This document shows positions 44,129 to 52,878 of a stretch of DNA of 64,000 nt, one piece after another. The translations under genes were made by a program, and so were the position numbers. The stretch's first letter is position 1. Each line of letters begins with the position of its first letter. The notes below the pieces were generated by a model. It did no database searches. It saw only the letters and a program-made list of their open reading frames with translations, and had not been told where the DNA came from. Source of the DNA: UBA2287 sp964479665 (GTDB taxonomy: Bacteria; Bacteroidota; Bacteroidia; Bacteroidales; Tenuifilaceae); the NCBI GenBank assembly GCA_964479665.1, contig CAYZNN010000011.1, forward strand, positions 1-64,000. The letters are read 5' to 3'.

Positions 44129-44193
44129 CTATAACCATAATTATTACATTTTTCGATTTCCTGTATAGGTAAAAACCTAATAGAGACTGCACT

Positions 44194-45111
44194 ATGTTCA
44201 AGGGAGCGTCAAATTTTGCCCAATCGGTCGACGGAGTTTTTCTCTTCATCACCGCCATTTCGCTATTCTTTTTAATTGGACTAACCATTGCCATGGTATG
44301 GTTTACCATTCGGTATAGCCGGAAACGGCATCCAAAACCGGTTCAAATTAAGGACAACATGAAGTTGGAACTTACTTGGACAATAATACCGCTTATATTG
44401 GTCTTGGCCATGTTCTACTACGGTTACACGGTGTTTGTGCCCATGCGCAATGCCCCCGACGAAGCCATGCTGGTAAAAGCAATGGGGCGCATGTGGGACT
44501 GGACCTTCGAATACCCTAACGGAAAAAAATCGAGAACGCTCGTTTTGCCAGTCGATAAGCCAGTTAAATTCGACCTGTTCTCTGCCGATGTGATTCATAG
44601 TTTTTACATTCCTGCCTTTAGGGTAAAAGAAGATATGGTGCCAGGCAAGGTTACCAATATGTGGTTTATTCCAACGATTAAAGATACATTCGATGTGCTT
44701 TGTGCGGAGTACTGTGGCGAAAGGCACTCGTATATGACTACCCATGCTATAATTGTTTCCGACGAGGAGTTTGAGCAATGGCTGGCCCAAACCGATGAGG
44801 ATTCGGGCGATCATCCGGGCCTTATTATTATGCGAAACAATGCCTGCCTTAGTTGCCACTCGCTCGATGGGTCTAAACTTATTGGCCCAAGTTTCAAGGG
44901 GCTCTACAATTCGCCCAAACGTATTATTGTCGATGGAAAAGAGAATCAGGTTGTAGCAAACGATGAGTACATTATTCGAGCTATATACGACCCCAATGTG
45001 GAACTTGTTAAAGGCCACAAGTCGGGGCTTATGCGCTCATACAAGGATGTAATTACGCAGGAGGAAATGGAACAAATTCTGGAGTACTTCCGAAATCACG
45101 CTCCCAGCTGA
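44194..45111 (+). CDS. coxB: cytochrome c oxidase subunit II with fused cytochrome c (caa3-like)
   Basis: The 305-residue protein has two N-terminal membrane helices (about 14-36 and 55-75) and a periplasmic CuA domain with the ligands in VIHSFYIP (His) and CAEYCGERHSYM (Cys, Glu, Cys, His, Met). A cytochrome c domain follows with heme motif CLSCH (about 215) and the axial Met in GLMRSY. It takes electrons from cytochrome c and passes them to subunit I. The heme O synthase gene follows by 27 bases, but subunit I is not in the window. A MITE lies directly upstream. Confidence 0.93.
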   Translation: MFKGASNFAQSVDGVFLFITAISLFFLIGLTIAMVWFTIRYSRKRHPKPVQIKDNMKLELTWTIIPLILVLAMFYYGYTVFVPMRNAPDEAMLVKAMGRMWDWTFEYPNGKKSRTLVLPVDKPVKFDLFSADVIHSFYIPAFRVKEDMVPGKVTNMWFIPTIKDTFDVLCAEYCGERHSYMTTHAIIVSDEEFEQWLAQTDEDSGDHPGLIIMRNNACLSCHSLDGSKLIGPSFKGLYNSPKRIIVDGKENQVVANDEYIIRAIYDPNVELVKGHKSGLMRSYKDVITQEEMEQILEYFRNHAPS

Positions 45112-45138
45112 GGCTTCAATTGAACTAATTGAAAATTA

Positions 45139-45996
45139 TTGATGCTATTTAAGCACTACCTAAAGCTTGCCAAGCCCATTCTTTCCGTTGCCATTGCTTT
45201 CACTTCGTTTGCGGGCTGTGTAATTGCTAAGGGAGAGGTAAATGCCGAAACCTTTTATGTTTTTACTGGTGTGTTGCTCATGTCTTCGGGCGTTTCGGCG
45301 CTCAATCAGGTAATCGAACGCAAAACCGATGCGCTCATGGAGCGCACAAAAAAAAGACCCATTGCCAGCGGAAACCTACCGGTTAAAAACGGAGTAGTAG
45401 CCGGTCTCGTAATGTTTTCACTCGGATTCATTCTTATACTTTCACTTTCATTTTGGGCAGCTATGCTCGGTTTGTTCAATGCCGTATGGTATTTGGCTAT
45501 TTACACACCTTTGAAGCAGAAATCGGTTTTTGCGCTTCTAGTTGGAACCATTACAGGCGCAATACCATTCATAATGGGCTTTTTGGCTGCCGGAACATCG
45601 CAATCTGTTGGCATAGCTCTTTTCGTTTCGCTATTCTTAGTAATCTGGCAAATTCCACATTTCCTTCTGCTCATTGTTAAATACGGAGCCGAATACGAAA
45701 CGGCAGGGTTGGCAACTCTTTCCACCTACTGGGGGACCCAAACAGTAAAGCGGGTTACAATTCTATGGATTATCGCATCGGCCATGAGTATATTGCTTTT
45801 GCCGTTCTTTAGCATTTCTCAGCATAGGGCTGCCTCGTATGGTCTCGTATTGCTTTCAATATTTTCAGTGGTTTTTGTTCTTTTTAAGTGGAACTTGTGG
45901 GAGGGCAATAAAACTACTAAGCAGCTTATGCTGCTCGTTAATTTGGTGCAATTTACGCTCATGCTGCTGCTAATTGCCGATTCGCTTTTTCGATAG
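45139..45996 (+). CDS. cyoE: protoheme IX farnesyltransferase (heme O synthase)
   Basis: This UbiA-type prenyltransferase of 285 residues has seven or more membrane helices and the family motif NQVIERKTDALMERTKKRP, with Asp and Arg/Lys residues for Mg-diphosphate binding, and YTPLKQKSVFALLVGTITGAIPFIMG. It farnesylates heme B to heme O for the oxidase. It is co-transcribed with coxB. The start ATG at 45139 is followed by a second ATG. Confidence 0.93.
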   Translation: MMLFKHYLKLAKPILSVAIAFTSFAGCVIAKGEVNAETFYVFTGVLLMSSGVSALNQVIERKTDALMERTKKRPIASGNLPVKNGVVAGLVMFSLGFILILSLSFWAAMLGLFNAVWYLAIYTPLKQKSVFALLVGTITGAIPFIMGFLAAGTSQSVGIALFVSLFLVIWQIPHFLLLIVKYGAEYETAGLATLSTYWGTQTVKRVTILWIIASAMSILLLPFFSISQHRAASYGLVLLSIFSVVFVLFKWNLWEGNKTTKQLMLLVNLVQFTLMLLLIADSLFR

Positions 45997-46100
45997 CTGC
46001 TTATTATTAGCCATATTCTGCAAACTTTTATTGATCACCCATATTTATGGTTTGATGGGTTGACTTTCATCCATTTTTGCCCTAATTTTATCGAAAAAAG

Positions 46101-47024
46101 GTGAGCAAGAAGATACTGATTGCCGGTGGCACTGGCCTCATTGGTCGAGAGTTGGTAAGCACATTGCTTAGCAAAGGATACTCTCTTAGGGTTCTAACCC
46201 GAAACCAATCATCAGCTTCGAGAAACTCAACTGGAATAAAGATTATTGAATGGGACGGCCATTTTAACCCCAAACTGGTACACGAGGTGGAGGATTGCCA
46301 TGCAATTATTAATTTGGCCGGAGAGAGTATAGGATCGGGTTTATGGACTACCAGCAAGCGCAAAAGGCTCATTTGGAGCCGCTTGGGCTCGACCCGCGCC
46401 CTTGGTAGGGCATGCCAGTTTGCTCGAAGCAAGCCCCAAACTTTCATTCAGGCCTCTGCTGTGGGTTATTACCCAAGCGGAACGGATACTCCGCTCTCTG
46501 AACATTCAGAATCGGGAACCGGTTTTCTCTCGCAACTTACGGTCGACTGGGAGGCTTCAGCTATTCACGAGGTACCAAAAGAAACACGTTTGGTTATAAT
46601 CAGAACGGGTGTTGTGCTTTCAATCCGGGGTGGAATGCTTAAGCAGCTGGCACTCCTAGTAAAACTATTTGCTGGTGCTTGGCTTGGCAACGGTCAACAA
46701 ATGGTTCCATGGATCCATATTCGCGACGAGGTGAATGCTATTGTCCACTTGCTAGAGAACGACCAGACCAATGGGACTTACAACTTGGTTTCTCCCCAAA
46801 ATGTTTCACTTAAAGCTTTGGTTAAAACCTTTGCCAAAGCCAACGGGCGCCCAGCCTTGTTTTCGATACCCACATGGATTATTAAATTAACCCTTGGGCA
46901 AATGGGTAAAGAGCTGCTGTTAACCAGTTTCAATATTTCTGCCCAAAAACTAATCGATTCGGGATTTCAGTTCGAATTTCCCCAATTACCAGAGGCAATA
47001 AACAATTTGGTACAGAAAGGGTAG
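46101..47024 (+). CDS. TIGR01777-family NAD-dependent epimerase/dehydratase
   Basis: This 307-residue extended short-chain dehydrogenase has the N-terminal KILIAGGTGLIGRELVSTLLSKG cofactor motif, NLAGESIGSGLWTTSKRKRL, SAVGYYPSGTD and VPWIHIRDEVNAI, the pattern of the TIGR01777/YfcH/SulA group. The substrate is unknown; some members affect cell division or are linked to heme or photoprotection genes. The start is GTG at 46101; no ATG is usable for the cofactor motif. It stands 105 bases after cyoE and is convergent with the next gene by 3 bases. Confidence 0.9.
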   Translation: MSKKILIAGGTGLIGRELVSTLLSKGYSLRVLTRNQSSASRNSTGIKIIEWDGHFNPKLVHEVEDCHAIINLAGESIGSGLWTTSKRKRLIWSRLGSTRALGRACQFARSKPQTFIQASAVGYYPSGTDTPLSEHSESGTGFLSQLTVDWEASAIHEVPKETRLVIIRTGVVLSIRGGMLKQLALLVKLFAGAWLGNGQQMVPWIHIRDEVNAIVHLLENDQTNGTYNLVSPQNVSLKALVKTFAKANGRPALFSIPTWIIKLTLGQMGKELLLTSFNISAQKLIDSGFQFEFPQLPEAINNLVQKG

Positions 47025-47027
47025 TCG

Positions 47028-47765
47028 CTATTCTGCCTTCACGTAAACCCGCTGCACAATTTCGAGGGCAGTGGTAAGGGTGTTCAGGTCCGTAAAAAGT
47101 TCTCCCGTTTTTCCCGAAGGGTGGCTATGACCAATGGGTTTCAATTCAAAAACCCCATTGGGTTTCGAAAGATCAATATTAACGGAGTATACAATAGCTG
47201 GTTGCCCGCTGGTTTTGTAATCTTCGTCGTCGGGGTAACGATTGTTATGCCAGTGGTTATTCCAATCCCAAATCTGATTTAGCTCCATTAGCATTCGGAA
47301 ATGGGTTGTGCCTTCCTGTACTATGGTTTTAATTTCGAAACTGTTTTTTGGTGTAGCCCCCGAAATGGCATCGGATAGTGGATTTTCGGGTGTGGGTAAA
47401 AATAACCCATCGGGAGCTTTAAATCCCCTTTTGTGCCCCCAGTAAGGAAGTGCTGCGGCACGACGACGCTCGCCTGGTTTCCACTTACCCTTTTCGTTTA
47501 CCCCATAAGGGTAAACACCAGTAGCAATGCTTTGCGAAGCATAAAGGGTTTGTATATAGTTACCCTGCTCATCTTCAATCCAAAACACCAGCAACGGATG
47601 GTAAAATTGTTTCCCCTTTTCGAAAATGATTTGTATTGGAGTGCCTTTATCGAATGGGGTTGTTACCAATTTGTCGGAGCCCAATTCAATATTTTTCGAT
47701 GGGGTTCGGGTGCAGCTGCTTGCGGCTGCAAGGGTTACTGCTATTATTAAAATTCTGTAAAACAT
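47028..47765 (-). CDS. lipoprotein, DUF2271-like
   Basis: This 245-residue protein has a lipobox AASSC (about 13-17) and features of DUF2271 proteins: PLLVFWIEDEQGNYIQTLYAS, then SDAISGATPKNSFEI and a helical WNNHWHN-YPDD region. The start is ATG 47765 (MFYRILIIAV); a TTG nine bases upstream is also in frame. It follows the TonB-dependent receptor by 17 bases, so the two likely share a transport task, possibly iron or heme, where DUF2271 proteins often occur. The family assignment is tentative. Confidence 0.6.
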   Translation of the reverse strand: MFYRILIIAVTLAAASSCTRTPSKNIELGSDKLVTTPFDKGTPIQIIFEKGKQFYHPLLVFWIEDEQGNYIQTLYASQSIATGVYPYGVNEKGKWKPGERRRAAALPYWGHKRGFKAPDGLFLPTPENPLSDAISGATPKNSFEIKTIVQEGTTHFRMLMELNQIWDWNNHWHNNRYPDDEDYKTSGQPAIVYSVNIDLSKPNGVFELKPIGHSHPSGKTGELFTDLNTLTTALEIVQRVYVKAE

Positions 47766-47782
47766 GGCGATCAATATTTTAA

Positions 47783-50197
47783 TTAAAACTCAATTATTAC
47801 ACCTATGGTTGGTAGTATGTTTCCACTGCCCTCACTTCGAAGAGTTTCCAATTGGTAGCGGGTTGGGTCGAGCGGATCGACAATTCTGTTCCCATTTGCG
47901 TCTACGCTAACAATTACTTTGTCGGGTTCATCGCCCTTGAAACCGTATAGGTTCTGAATGTCTAGGTAAAAGTTGAGAGTCCATTTTTTCAGGTAGAACA
48001 TTTTGTCAACCCTAACATCGAGTTGGTGGAATGGCCTCAATCGGAGGGAGTTGAAACGACTAAAATCGAGATAACCCCTTCCTTGGGCATCCCAAGCGTT
48101 AATGAGCGATGAAGTTTGAAGGTCCCAGGGTGTGTAAGGTGCGCCACCCACATAGCGCCACTTGAAACCAGCATCCCAACCCTTTTTAAATGTTCGGGTA
48201 GCGGTTAGGGTGATTAGGTGGCGATTATCCCATGCCGAAGGCAAAAAATTATTGGGTATGGCAGGGTTCAGATTCTGCGACTGGCTCCAAACCAGCGTGT
48301 ACGAAAGGATGGTGTTAAAACCCAATAAATTGCGCGCGCGATACAATAGTTCAAGACCGTATGAGCGGCCATTAGCAGTTGAAATCACGGCCTCATCGCC
48401 AAAAGTTCCAAAGTCGGCGCCTTTGCTTGCCAACGAAATGCTGTCGGTTATTGAGAAGGGGTAGTTTGCGTACCACTTGTAAAAACCCTCGAGGGTTACC
48501 CTGCTATTCTGGTTGGGTCGCCACTCGAAACCACCAACCAGGTGGTCGGCCCGCATGTATTTCAAATTGTTCTGTTTGTTTACAAGGGTGCCATCGGATG
48601 TTGCAAAGCCAAGCATGGTGTAAGGGGGTTGCTGGTAGTAGCGGCCCACATTGAAATTGGCAAAAAGGTCGCGTTGCAGTTCGTACGAACCCGAAAACCG
48701 TGGGCTAATTTGGTTCAGCAAGTTGCTCATACGCTGTGAGTAGCTGTTTGCATCGGCGCGCAAACCAAACGAAAGTTGGAGCCTATCGGCATAGAAACCT
48801 TGGCTAACCTGTCCGAAAATGCTCCATTTAAACAGGTGCAGTTTCGAACTATAGTCGATGGGTGTTAGGGTGCCATTGTTGAAAAAGGCCCGGTAGGTAG
48901 AATTGGTATAACGTGCATGCGCAAACCCACCTCCAGCATTCAGTTTTACTCCATTGTCGTAACGATGGTCGTGCTCGTATCGAAACTTATTTTCCGACTC
49001 CTGCGAAACATAATCGAGCAGTTTCATATCGTTCTCGTTGTTATCGCGACACTTTATTTGCCGGTTGTTGAGCATGTTACGGCTAAGTACCCACGTATCG
49101 AACCCTTTTTCGCGGTAGCGCTTATAAACAATACCGTTGGTGTAGGTCCATTGAGTATTTACCGGCACATAGCTGAGTATGTAGCGCTGGTCGGGGGTTG
49201 GGTTTTCAATTCTGGTATTAAGGCTGAATTCATCGATAGCACCAATACCTAAAACCGTAAGTTCATCCCTTTCGTTGAAGCGGGTTCTCGACTTGAACTG
49301 AAAATCGTTATAAGTTGGCAGAAATGGCAGTCCCAGAGCACTGAAAAGGAATTGCAGATAGGAGCGACGTGCCGAAAAGATGAATGTGGTTTTGTCGCTC
49401 ATTGGACCATCGAGAGTGAGAGCCAAATCGCTGGCTCCAACGGCTCCTCGATACTTCATGCGCTCGCTATTTCCGTCAATTAGCCTCAGGTCGAGCACCG
49501 AACTGAGCGCATTGCCACGCGAAGCGGGAAAGGCTCCTGAGTAGAAGTTCGCTTCGCGAATAAAGTCGGCATTGATAATGCCTACGGGCCCACCCGAGGC
49601 ACCCTGGGTGGCAAAGTGGTTGAGGTTGGGTATTTCAACCCCATCGAGGAAAAAGCGGTTCTCGCTGGGTCCTCCACCGCGCACAATAACATCGTTTCGG
49701 TAGGCTGGAGTAGACGCAACGCCCGGTAGCGATTGAATAACACGACTAATATTGCGGTTCCCGCCCGGGTTCTTTTCAATTTCGGCAATGCCAATTCGTT
49801 GTAACGAAACGGGGCTCTCCTCGCTGCGGCGAAAGGGACTGGCCTTCACAATAATTTCTTCGAGTTCGAGTGGGGTTTCTTCCAAAGGAATTTCAATGAA
49901 AGCAGTACGGGCATTGGTTACCATAATGGCCGCCGATACGTAGGGCTTGAAACCCACAGCGGAAATGCGCAGTTCTACAAAACCTGGGGCTAATGCTGCA
50001 AAGCGGAAGTTCCCATCGAAATCGGACGAGGAACCAATGTTGGTTCCCCAAACAACAATATTGGCAAAGGGAACCGGTTCGTTGTTTTTGCTGTTAAATA
50101 TTCTGCCCTGAATCGACCCTGTATTCTGACCGAAAGTGAAAAGGGCAAATATTTGCGATATTAAAACTACTATACTTATTCTGATTAGGGCTCGCAT
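47783..50197 (-). CDS. TonB-dependent outer-membrane receptor
   Basis: This 804-residue protein has a signal peptide (about 1-23), a carboxypeptidase-regulatory-like domain (about 25-115, GSIQGRIFNSKNNEPVPFANIVV), a plug (about 120-240, ISRVIQSLPGVA, NDVIVRGGGPSENRFFLDGVEIP) and a barrel ending in GVIIEF. It is shorter than SusC and has no SusD partner; the following gene codes for a lipoprotein. The cargo is unknown. Confidence 0.9.
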   Translation of the reverse strand: MRALIRISIVVLISQIFALFTFGQNTGSIQGRIFNSKNNEPVPFANIVVWGTNIGSSSDFDGNFRFAALAPGFVELRISAVGFKPYVSAAIMVTNARTAFIEIPLEETPLELEEIIVKASPFRRSEESPVSLQRIGIAEIEKNPGGNRNISRVIQSLPGVASTPAYRNDVIVRGGGPSENRFFLDGVEIPNLNHFATQGASGGPVGIINADFIREANFYSGAFPASRGNALSSVLDLRLIDGNSERMKYRGAVGASDLALTLDGPMSDKTTFIFSARRSYLQFLFSALGLPFLPTYNDFQFKSRTRFNERDELTVLGIGAIDEFSLNTRIENPTPDQRYILSYVPVNTQWTYTNGIVYKRYREKGFDTWVLSRNMLNNRQIKCRDNNENDMKLLDYVSQESENKFRYEHDHRYDNGVKLNAGGGFAHARYTNSTYRAFFNNGTLTPIDYSSKLHLFKWSIFGQVSQGFYADRLQLSFGLRADANSYSQRMSNLLNQISPRFSGSYELQRDLFANFNVGRYYQQPPYTMLGFATSDGTLVNKQNNLKYMRADHLVGGFEWRPNQNSRVTLEGFYKWYANYPFSITDSISLASKGADFGTFGDEAVISTANGRSYGLELLYRARNLLGFNTILSYTLVWSQSQNLNPAIPNNFLPSAWDNRHLITLTATRTFKKGWDAGFKWRYVGGAPYTPWDLQTSSLINAWDAQGRGYLDFSRFNSLRLRPFHQLDVRVDKMFYLKKWTLNFYLDIQNLYGFKGDEPDKVIVSVDANGNRIVDPLDPTRYQLETLRSEGSGNILPTIGVIIEF

Positions 50198-50280
50198 ATT
50201 TGAAATGTTTATTTTTTTAATGAGTTTGTCTAAGGAACACTTGCCAATCGAATTTGTTTACATAATGAGCAATAAAATTA

Positions 50281-50314
50281 AACAAAAAACCCCGTATTCA
50301 GGAATACAGGGTTT
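50281..50314 (-). terminator. terminator after the DUF3127 gene
   Basis: On the minus strand AAACCCTGTATT pairs with AATACGGGGTTT (one mismatch), followed by a T-rich tail. It lies 23 bases after the stop at 50337. Confidence 0.8.
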
Positions 50315-50336
50315 CATAATAGGGTGTTAAGTTGAT

Positions 50337-50720
50337 TTAGAAGGGCAGATCGCCATTGTCCTCGGCGCTAAAATCGCCGCTGAGGAATGGAGGAATTTCA
50401 TCGGAACTTGGCAGTTCAGGAGGCGTAGGATGTGCACCGGCAGTGCTGCTAGCGCCTTGCCGTTCGAGTTTCCATGCTCTCACGTCGGTGTACCACTTAC
50501 CATTGAACTCGCGCGACTCAATATTTATGGAAGCCTTAACGGTTTCGCCCATCTGAATAGCTTCGAGGTCCTTCACCTTATCGCCCCAAAGCGATATGCA
50601 TACTTTGCGGGGATACTGATCGGGAGTTTCAATAACAAAATCCTGCTTTACCCAGCTGCCATTACGACCCTGACCGGTTTGCTGCGGGAGTTTGGCAATT
50701 ACTTTTCCTGTTATTTCCAT
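50337..50720 (-). CDS. DUF3127 protein with SSB-like acidic tail
   Basis: This 127-residue protein matches DUF3127, a small OB-fold-like Bacteroidota family: MEITGKVIAKLPQQTGQGRNGSWVKQDFVIET, KVCISLWGDKVKDL, GETVKASINIESREFNGKWYTDVRAWKLER. After a Pro/Ser-rich linker it ends in EDNGDLPF. Single-stranded-DNA-binding proteins end in a very similar acidic tail (DDDIPF) that recruits repair enzymes, so an SSB-like role is a fair inference. It has its own terminator. Confidence 0.85.
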   Translation of the reverse strand: MEITGKVIAKLPQQTGQGRNGSWVKQDFVIETPDQYPRKVCISLWGDKVKDLEAIQMGETVKASINIESREFNGKWYTDVRAWKLERQGASSTAGAHPTPPELPSSDEIPPFLSGDFSAEDNGDLPF

Positions 50721-50740
50721 GCTATTTGGTGTGCTGTAGC

Positions 50741-50774
50741 AAAAAGGGTCGGGTAGGCATGCTACCAGACCCTT
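50741..50774 (-). terminator. terminator after the FKBP gene
   Basis: On the minus strand AAGGGTCTGGTAGC pairs with GCCTACCCGACCCTT (one mismatch) and is followed by TTTTT. It lies just beyond the stop at 50790. Confidence 0.85.
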
Positions 50775-50789
50775 CCTGTTTGGTAAGAA

Positions 50790-51497
50790 TTATTTTTTAC
50801 CAGTTGCTTCTTCTTTAATTATATCGAGCAGCTCAACTTCGAAAATAAGAACGCTATTGGGTTTAATTGGGCTACCCTGGCGAACGTTTACACCATAACC
50901 CAAATCGGACGGAATATAGAGCATGTATTTGGCGCCCACTTTCATTTTCTGAAGGCCAATTTGCCAGCCCCTAATAACGCTTCCTAGCTGGAACTGAATG
51001 GGTTCGCCACGACCATACGAAGAATCGAATTCGGTGCCATCAATAAGGGTTCCACGGTAGTTAACCTTAACCACATCGTCAGCTTTGGGGGTTGCGCCGG
51101 TTCCTTCGGTAAGCACTTTGTATTGCAAACCCGACTCGTCAACTATTATACCTTCATTTTTGGCATTCTCTTCGAGGAATTTTTGACCTTCGGCAAGATT
51201 TTTCTCAGCAGCCTTGTCCTGAATTTTCTGCATATACTCGTTGAGGAAAGTAACAGCCTCCTGATTGGTCATTACGCCTTCTTTGGCAGCCAAACCCTCT
51301 TGAATACCTTTGGCAACCGCTAAAGCGTTAACCTCATTAATTTCCATTTGCTTAAAATAGTCGGCCATGTTAATTCCCAGGGCGTAGCTCATGGAATCTA
51401 CATCGGTTTTCAGTTTCACATCCACTTTCGACGATGAGCAGTTGGAAAGCAATGCTGCTGCCAATACAAGCAATAGTAAGTAGTTTAGTTGTTTCAT
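50790..51497 (-). CDS. FKBP-type peptidyl-prolyl isomerase lipoprotein (Mip/FkpA-like)
   Basis: This 235-residue protein has a lipobox LLSNC (about 16-20), an N-terminal dimerisation helix region (about 30-110, DSMSYALGINMADYFKQ) and a C-terminal FKBP domain (about 125-225) with VKVNYRGTLIDGTEFDSSYGRGEPIQFQLGSVI, WQIGLQKMKVG and FEVELLDI. It speeds proline isomerisation in proteins folding in the periplasm. Monocistronic with its own terminator. Confidence 0.94.
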   Translation of the reverse strand: MKQLNYLLLLVLAAALLSNCSSSKVDVKLKTDVDSMSYALGINMADYFKQMEINEVNALAVAKGIQEGLAAKEGVMTNQEAVTFLNEYMQKIQDKAAEKNLAEGQKFLEENAKNEGIIVDESGLQYKVLTEGTGATPKADDVVKVNYRGTLIDGTEFDSSYGRGEPIQFQLGSVIRGWQIGLQKMKVGAKYMLYIPSDLGYGVNVRQGSPIKPNSVLIFEVELLDIIKEEATGKK

Positions 51498-51613
51498 AAA
51501 ATGATTAGTTAATTGTTTTAGTTCAGAAAAAAGATGCAGCGAAGATAATTATAATTCATTGAGCATAACTCAAGAGTTCAATTTTTTTCTTTACTCCATT
51601 TCATAAAAATCGG

Positions 51614-52270
51614 TTAAAACTTAGTTGCTCTCAGCATATGCTTTTTACCCGGGGGGCCAGCAAGCCTTTCAATATTAAAACCTACCTGGCGCAGCATATT
51701 CTTTACTTCCCCTTTTACACAGTATGTCACCAGAATACCATTGGGTTCAAGCGCACTAAAAAGTTTACCAAACAGATGTTTCTGCCACATATTGGGTTGG
51801 TCGTTGGGTGCAAATGCATCGAAATAAATAAGGTTGTATGAGTTCTGAGGCTGCCACTGTGTGAAATCGGTATTCAGTTTGGTAATACGAAAGTTTTCGA
51901 ATATTTGGTAGTCTGTCTCCCAGGGAGCAACACCAATAGATTCCCAGAGGCTGCCTACAGAATTAGAAAGCACATTACTGTAATTTAACAGTCCCATATC
52001 CTGAGTGCTTAAAGGGTACAATTCTAAAGCCCAGTAGTTTACATTTATACCTTTTTCGAGAGCATAGGCAGCCGTTAGTGCAGCGTTGAGGCCGGTTCCG
52101 AGCCCAACTTCTAAAAGGTTAATTGGGTTGCCTTCGGTTTGCTGCAAACCAGCCGTTATAAATATATGCTGCGATTCGAGTATTGCACCGTGAAGCGAGT
52201 GGTAGTGTGCACCAAACCGTTTCGAAAATAGGGTGGTCGATCCGTCGGCTGTTAAGTAGGGTTCAATCAT
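51614..52270 (-). CDS. mnmD: MnmD-like tRNA methyltransferase
   Basis: This 218-residue enzyme matches the DUF752/MnmC-N group: LTADGSTTLFSKRFGAHYHSLHGAILESQHIFI, SAM motif LLEVGLGTGLNAAL and YDLIYFDAFAPN-like FDAFAPNDQPNMW. It completes the mnm5(s2)U modification at tRNA position 34; the separate form lacking the oxidase half is MnmD. The start is ATG 52270, with the promoter core 25 bases upstream; an upstream ATG at 52318 covers the promoter. Confidence 0.9.
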   Translation of the reverse strand: MIEPYLTADGSTTLFSKRFGAHYHSLHGAILESQHIFITAGLQQTEGNPINLLEVGLGTGLNAALTAAYALEKGINVNYWALELYPLSTQDMGLLNYSNVLSNSVGSLWESIGVAPWETDYQIFENFRITKLNTDFTQWQPQNSYNLIYFDAFAPNDQPNMWQKHLFGKLFSALEPNGILVTYCVKGEVKNMLRQVGFNIERLAGPPGKKHMLRATKF

Positions 52271-52294
52271 TGTGAAGAGAGAATATTCAGTTTG

Positions 52295-52302
52295 CAAAAG
52301 TA
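52295..52302 (-). promoter_or_regulatory. -7 promoter core for the mnmD-like gene
   Basis: TACTTTTG on the minus strand fits TAnnTTTG, 25 bases before the ATG. It is divergent from the ssrA promoter. Confidence 0.55.
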
Positions 52303-52364
52303 GCTTCAATACGGGCAATTGCAGCTAAATTTTTTAAAAATGCCCGTTAGGCATAAAAATGTAT

Positions 52365-52372
52365 TAACTTTG
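52365..52372 (+). promoter_or_regulatory. -7 promoter core for ssrA
   Basis: TAACTTTG fits TAnnTTTG and ends 12 bases before the mature 5' end of the tmRNA, so transcription starts very close to it. Confidence 0.65.
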
Positions 52373-52384
52373 CGCTACCAATCT

Positions 52385-52787
52385 GGGGCTGAAATTGGTT
52401 TCGACAGCAAGAAGAATGGGTTGGTAAGCATGCCGAGCGTTGGGAAGCTGGCTCGTTAATCCCAGGACTCAGACCGATAAACGGCAACAATTACAATTAC
52501 GCACTCGCTGCCTAATAAGTACCAGGTACTTCAGGCTTAATCTCGTCAACTAGGTTGACGAAACGAGTAGTCTCGCGGAGGGTTTCGCCCGTTGGCGCTC
52601 CGAATCGAGGCTTCAAACCAAACGGGATAGCCACAGGATGCTCCCCGGTTCCCGTGGTGAAATTTAGGGGATAAGGTTTGGGTTGGTTTCCTTCCACCTG
52701 CTCAGGCACTAAAATTAAGGACGGATAAGCATGTAGAAAGTCAATTGGTTCCTTGTTTGGACGAGGGTTCGACCCCCTCCAGCTCCA
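52385..52787 (+). ncRNA. ssrA: transfer-messenger RNA
   Basis: The 5' end GGGGCTGA-ATTGGTTTCGACAGC and the 3' end GAGGGTTCGACCCCCTCCAGCTCCA form the tRNA(Ala)-like half: GGGGCUG pairs with CAGCUCC (with the usual G-U wobble), and the T-loop GTTCGAC is present. The CCA end is not encoded. The tag frame runs to TAA at 52513 and encodes ...NGNNYNYALAA, close to the YALAA end of Bacteroidota tags. The RNA rescues stalled ribosomes and marks the product for breakdown. About 403 bases, with a rho-independent terminator after it and IS remnants beyond. Confidence 0.96.
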
Positions 52788-52810
52788 CAAAAATGAATTC
52801 AAACAAATTC

Positions 52811-52847
52811 AAAACGCCTAAAAACATCAGAATTTTAGGCGTTTTTT
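52811..52847 (+). terminator. ssrA terminator
   Basis: AACGCCTAAAA pairs with its complement TTTTAGGCGTT across a short loop and is followed by a T-run, 24 bases after the tmRNA end. Confidence 0.9.
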
Positions 52848-52878
52848 GTTTTTATCAATTCAAAACAATTCATATTAA

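Noticed and set aside
44281..45018. 245-codon minus-strand frame inside coxB
   Set aside because: It is opposite the CuA and heme motifs of coxB and has no family features.
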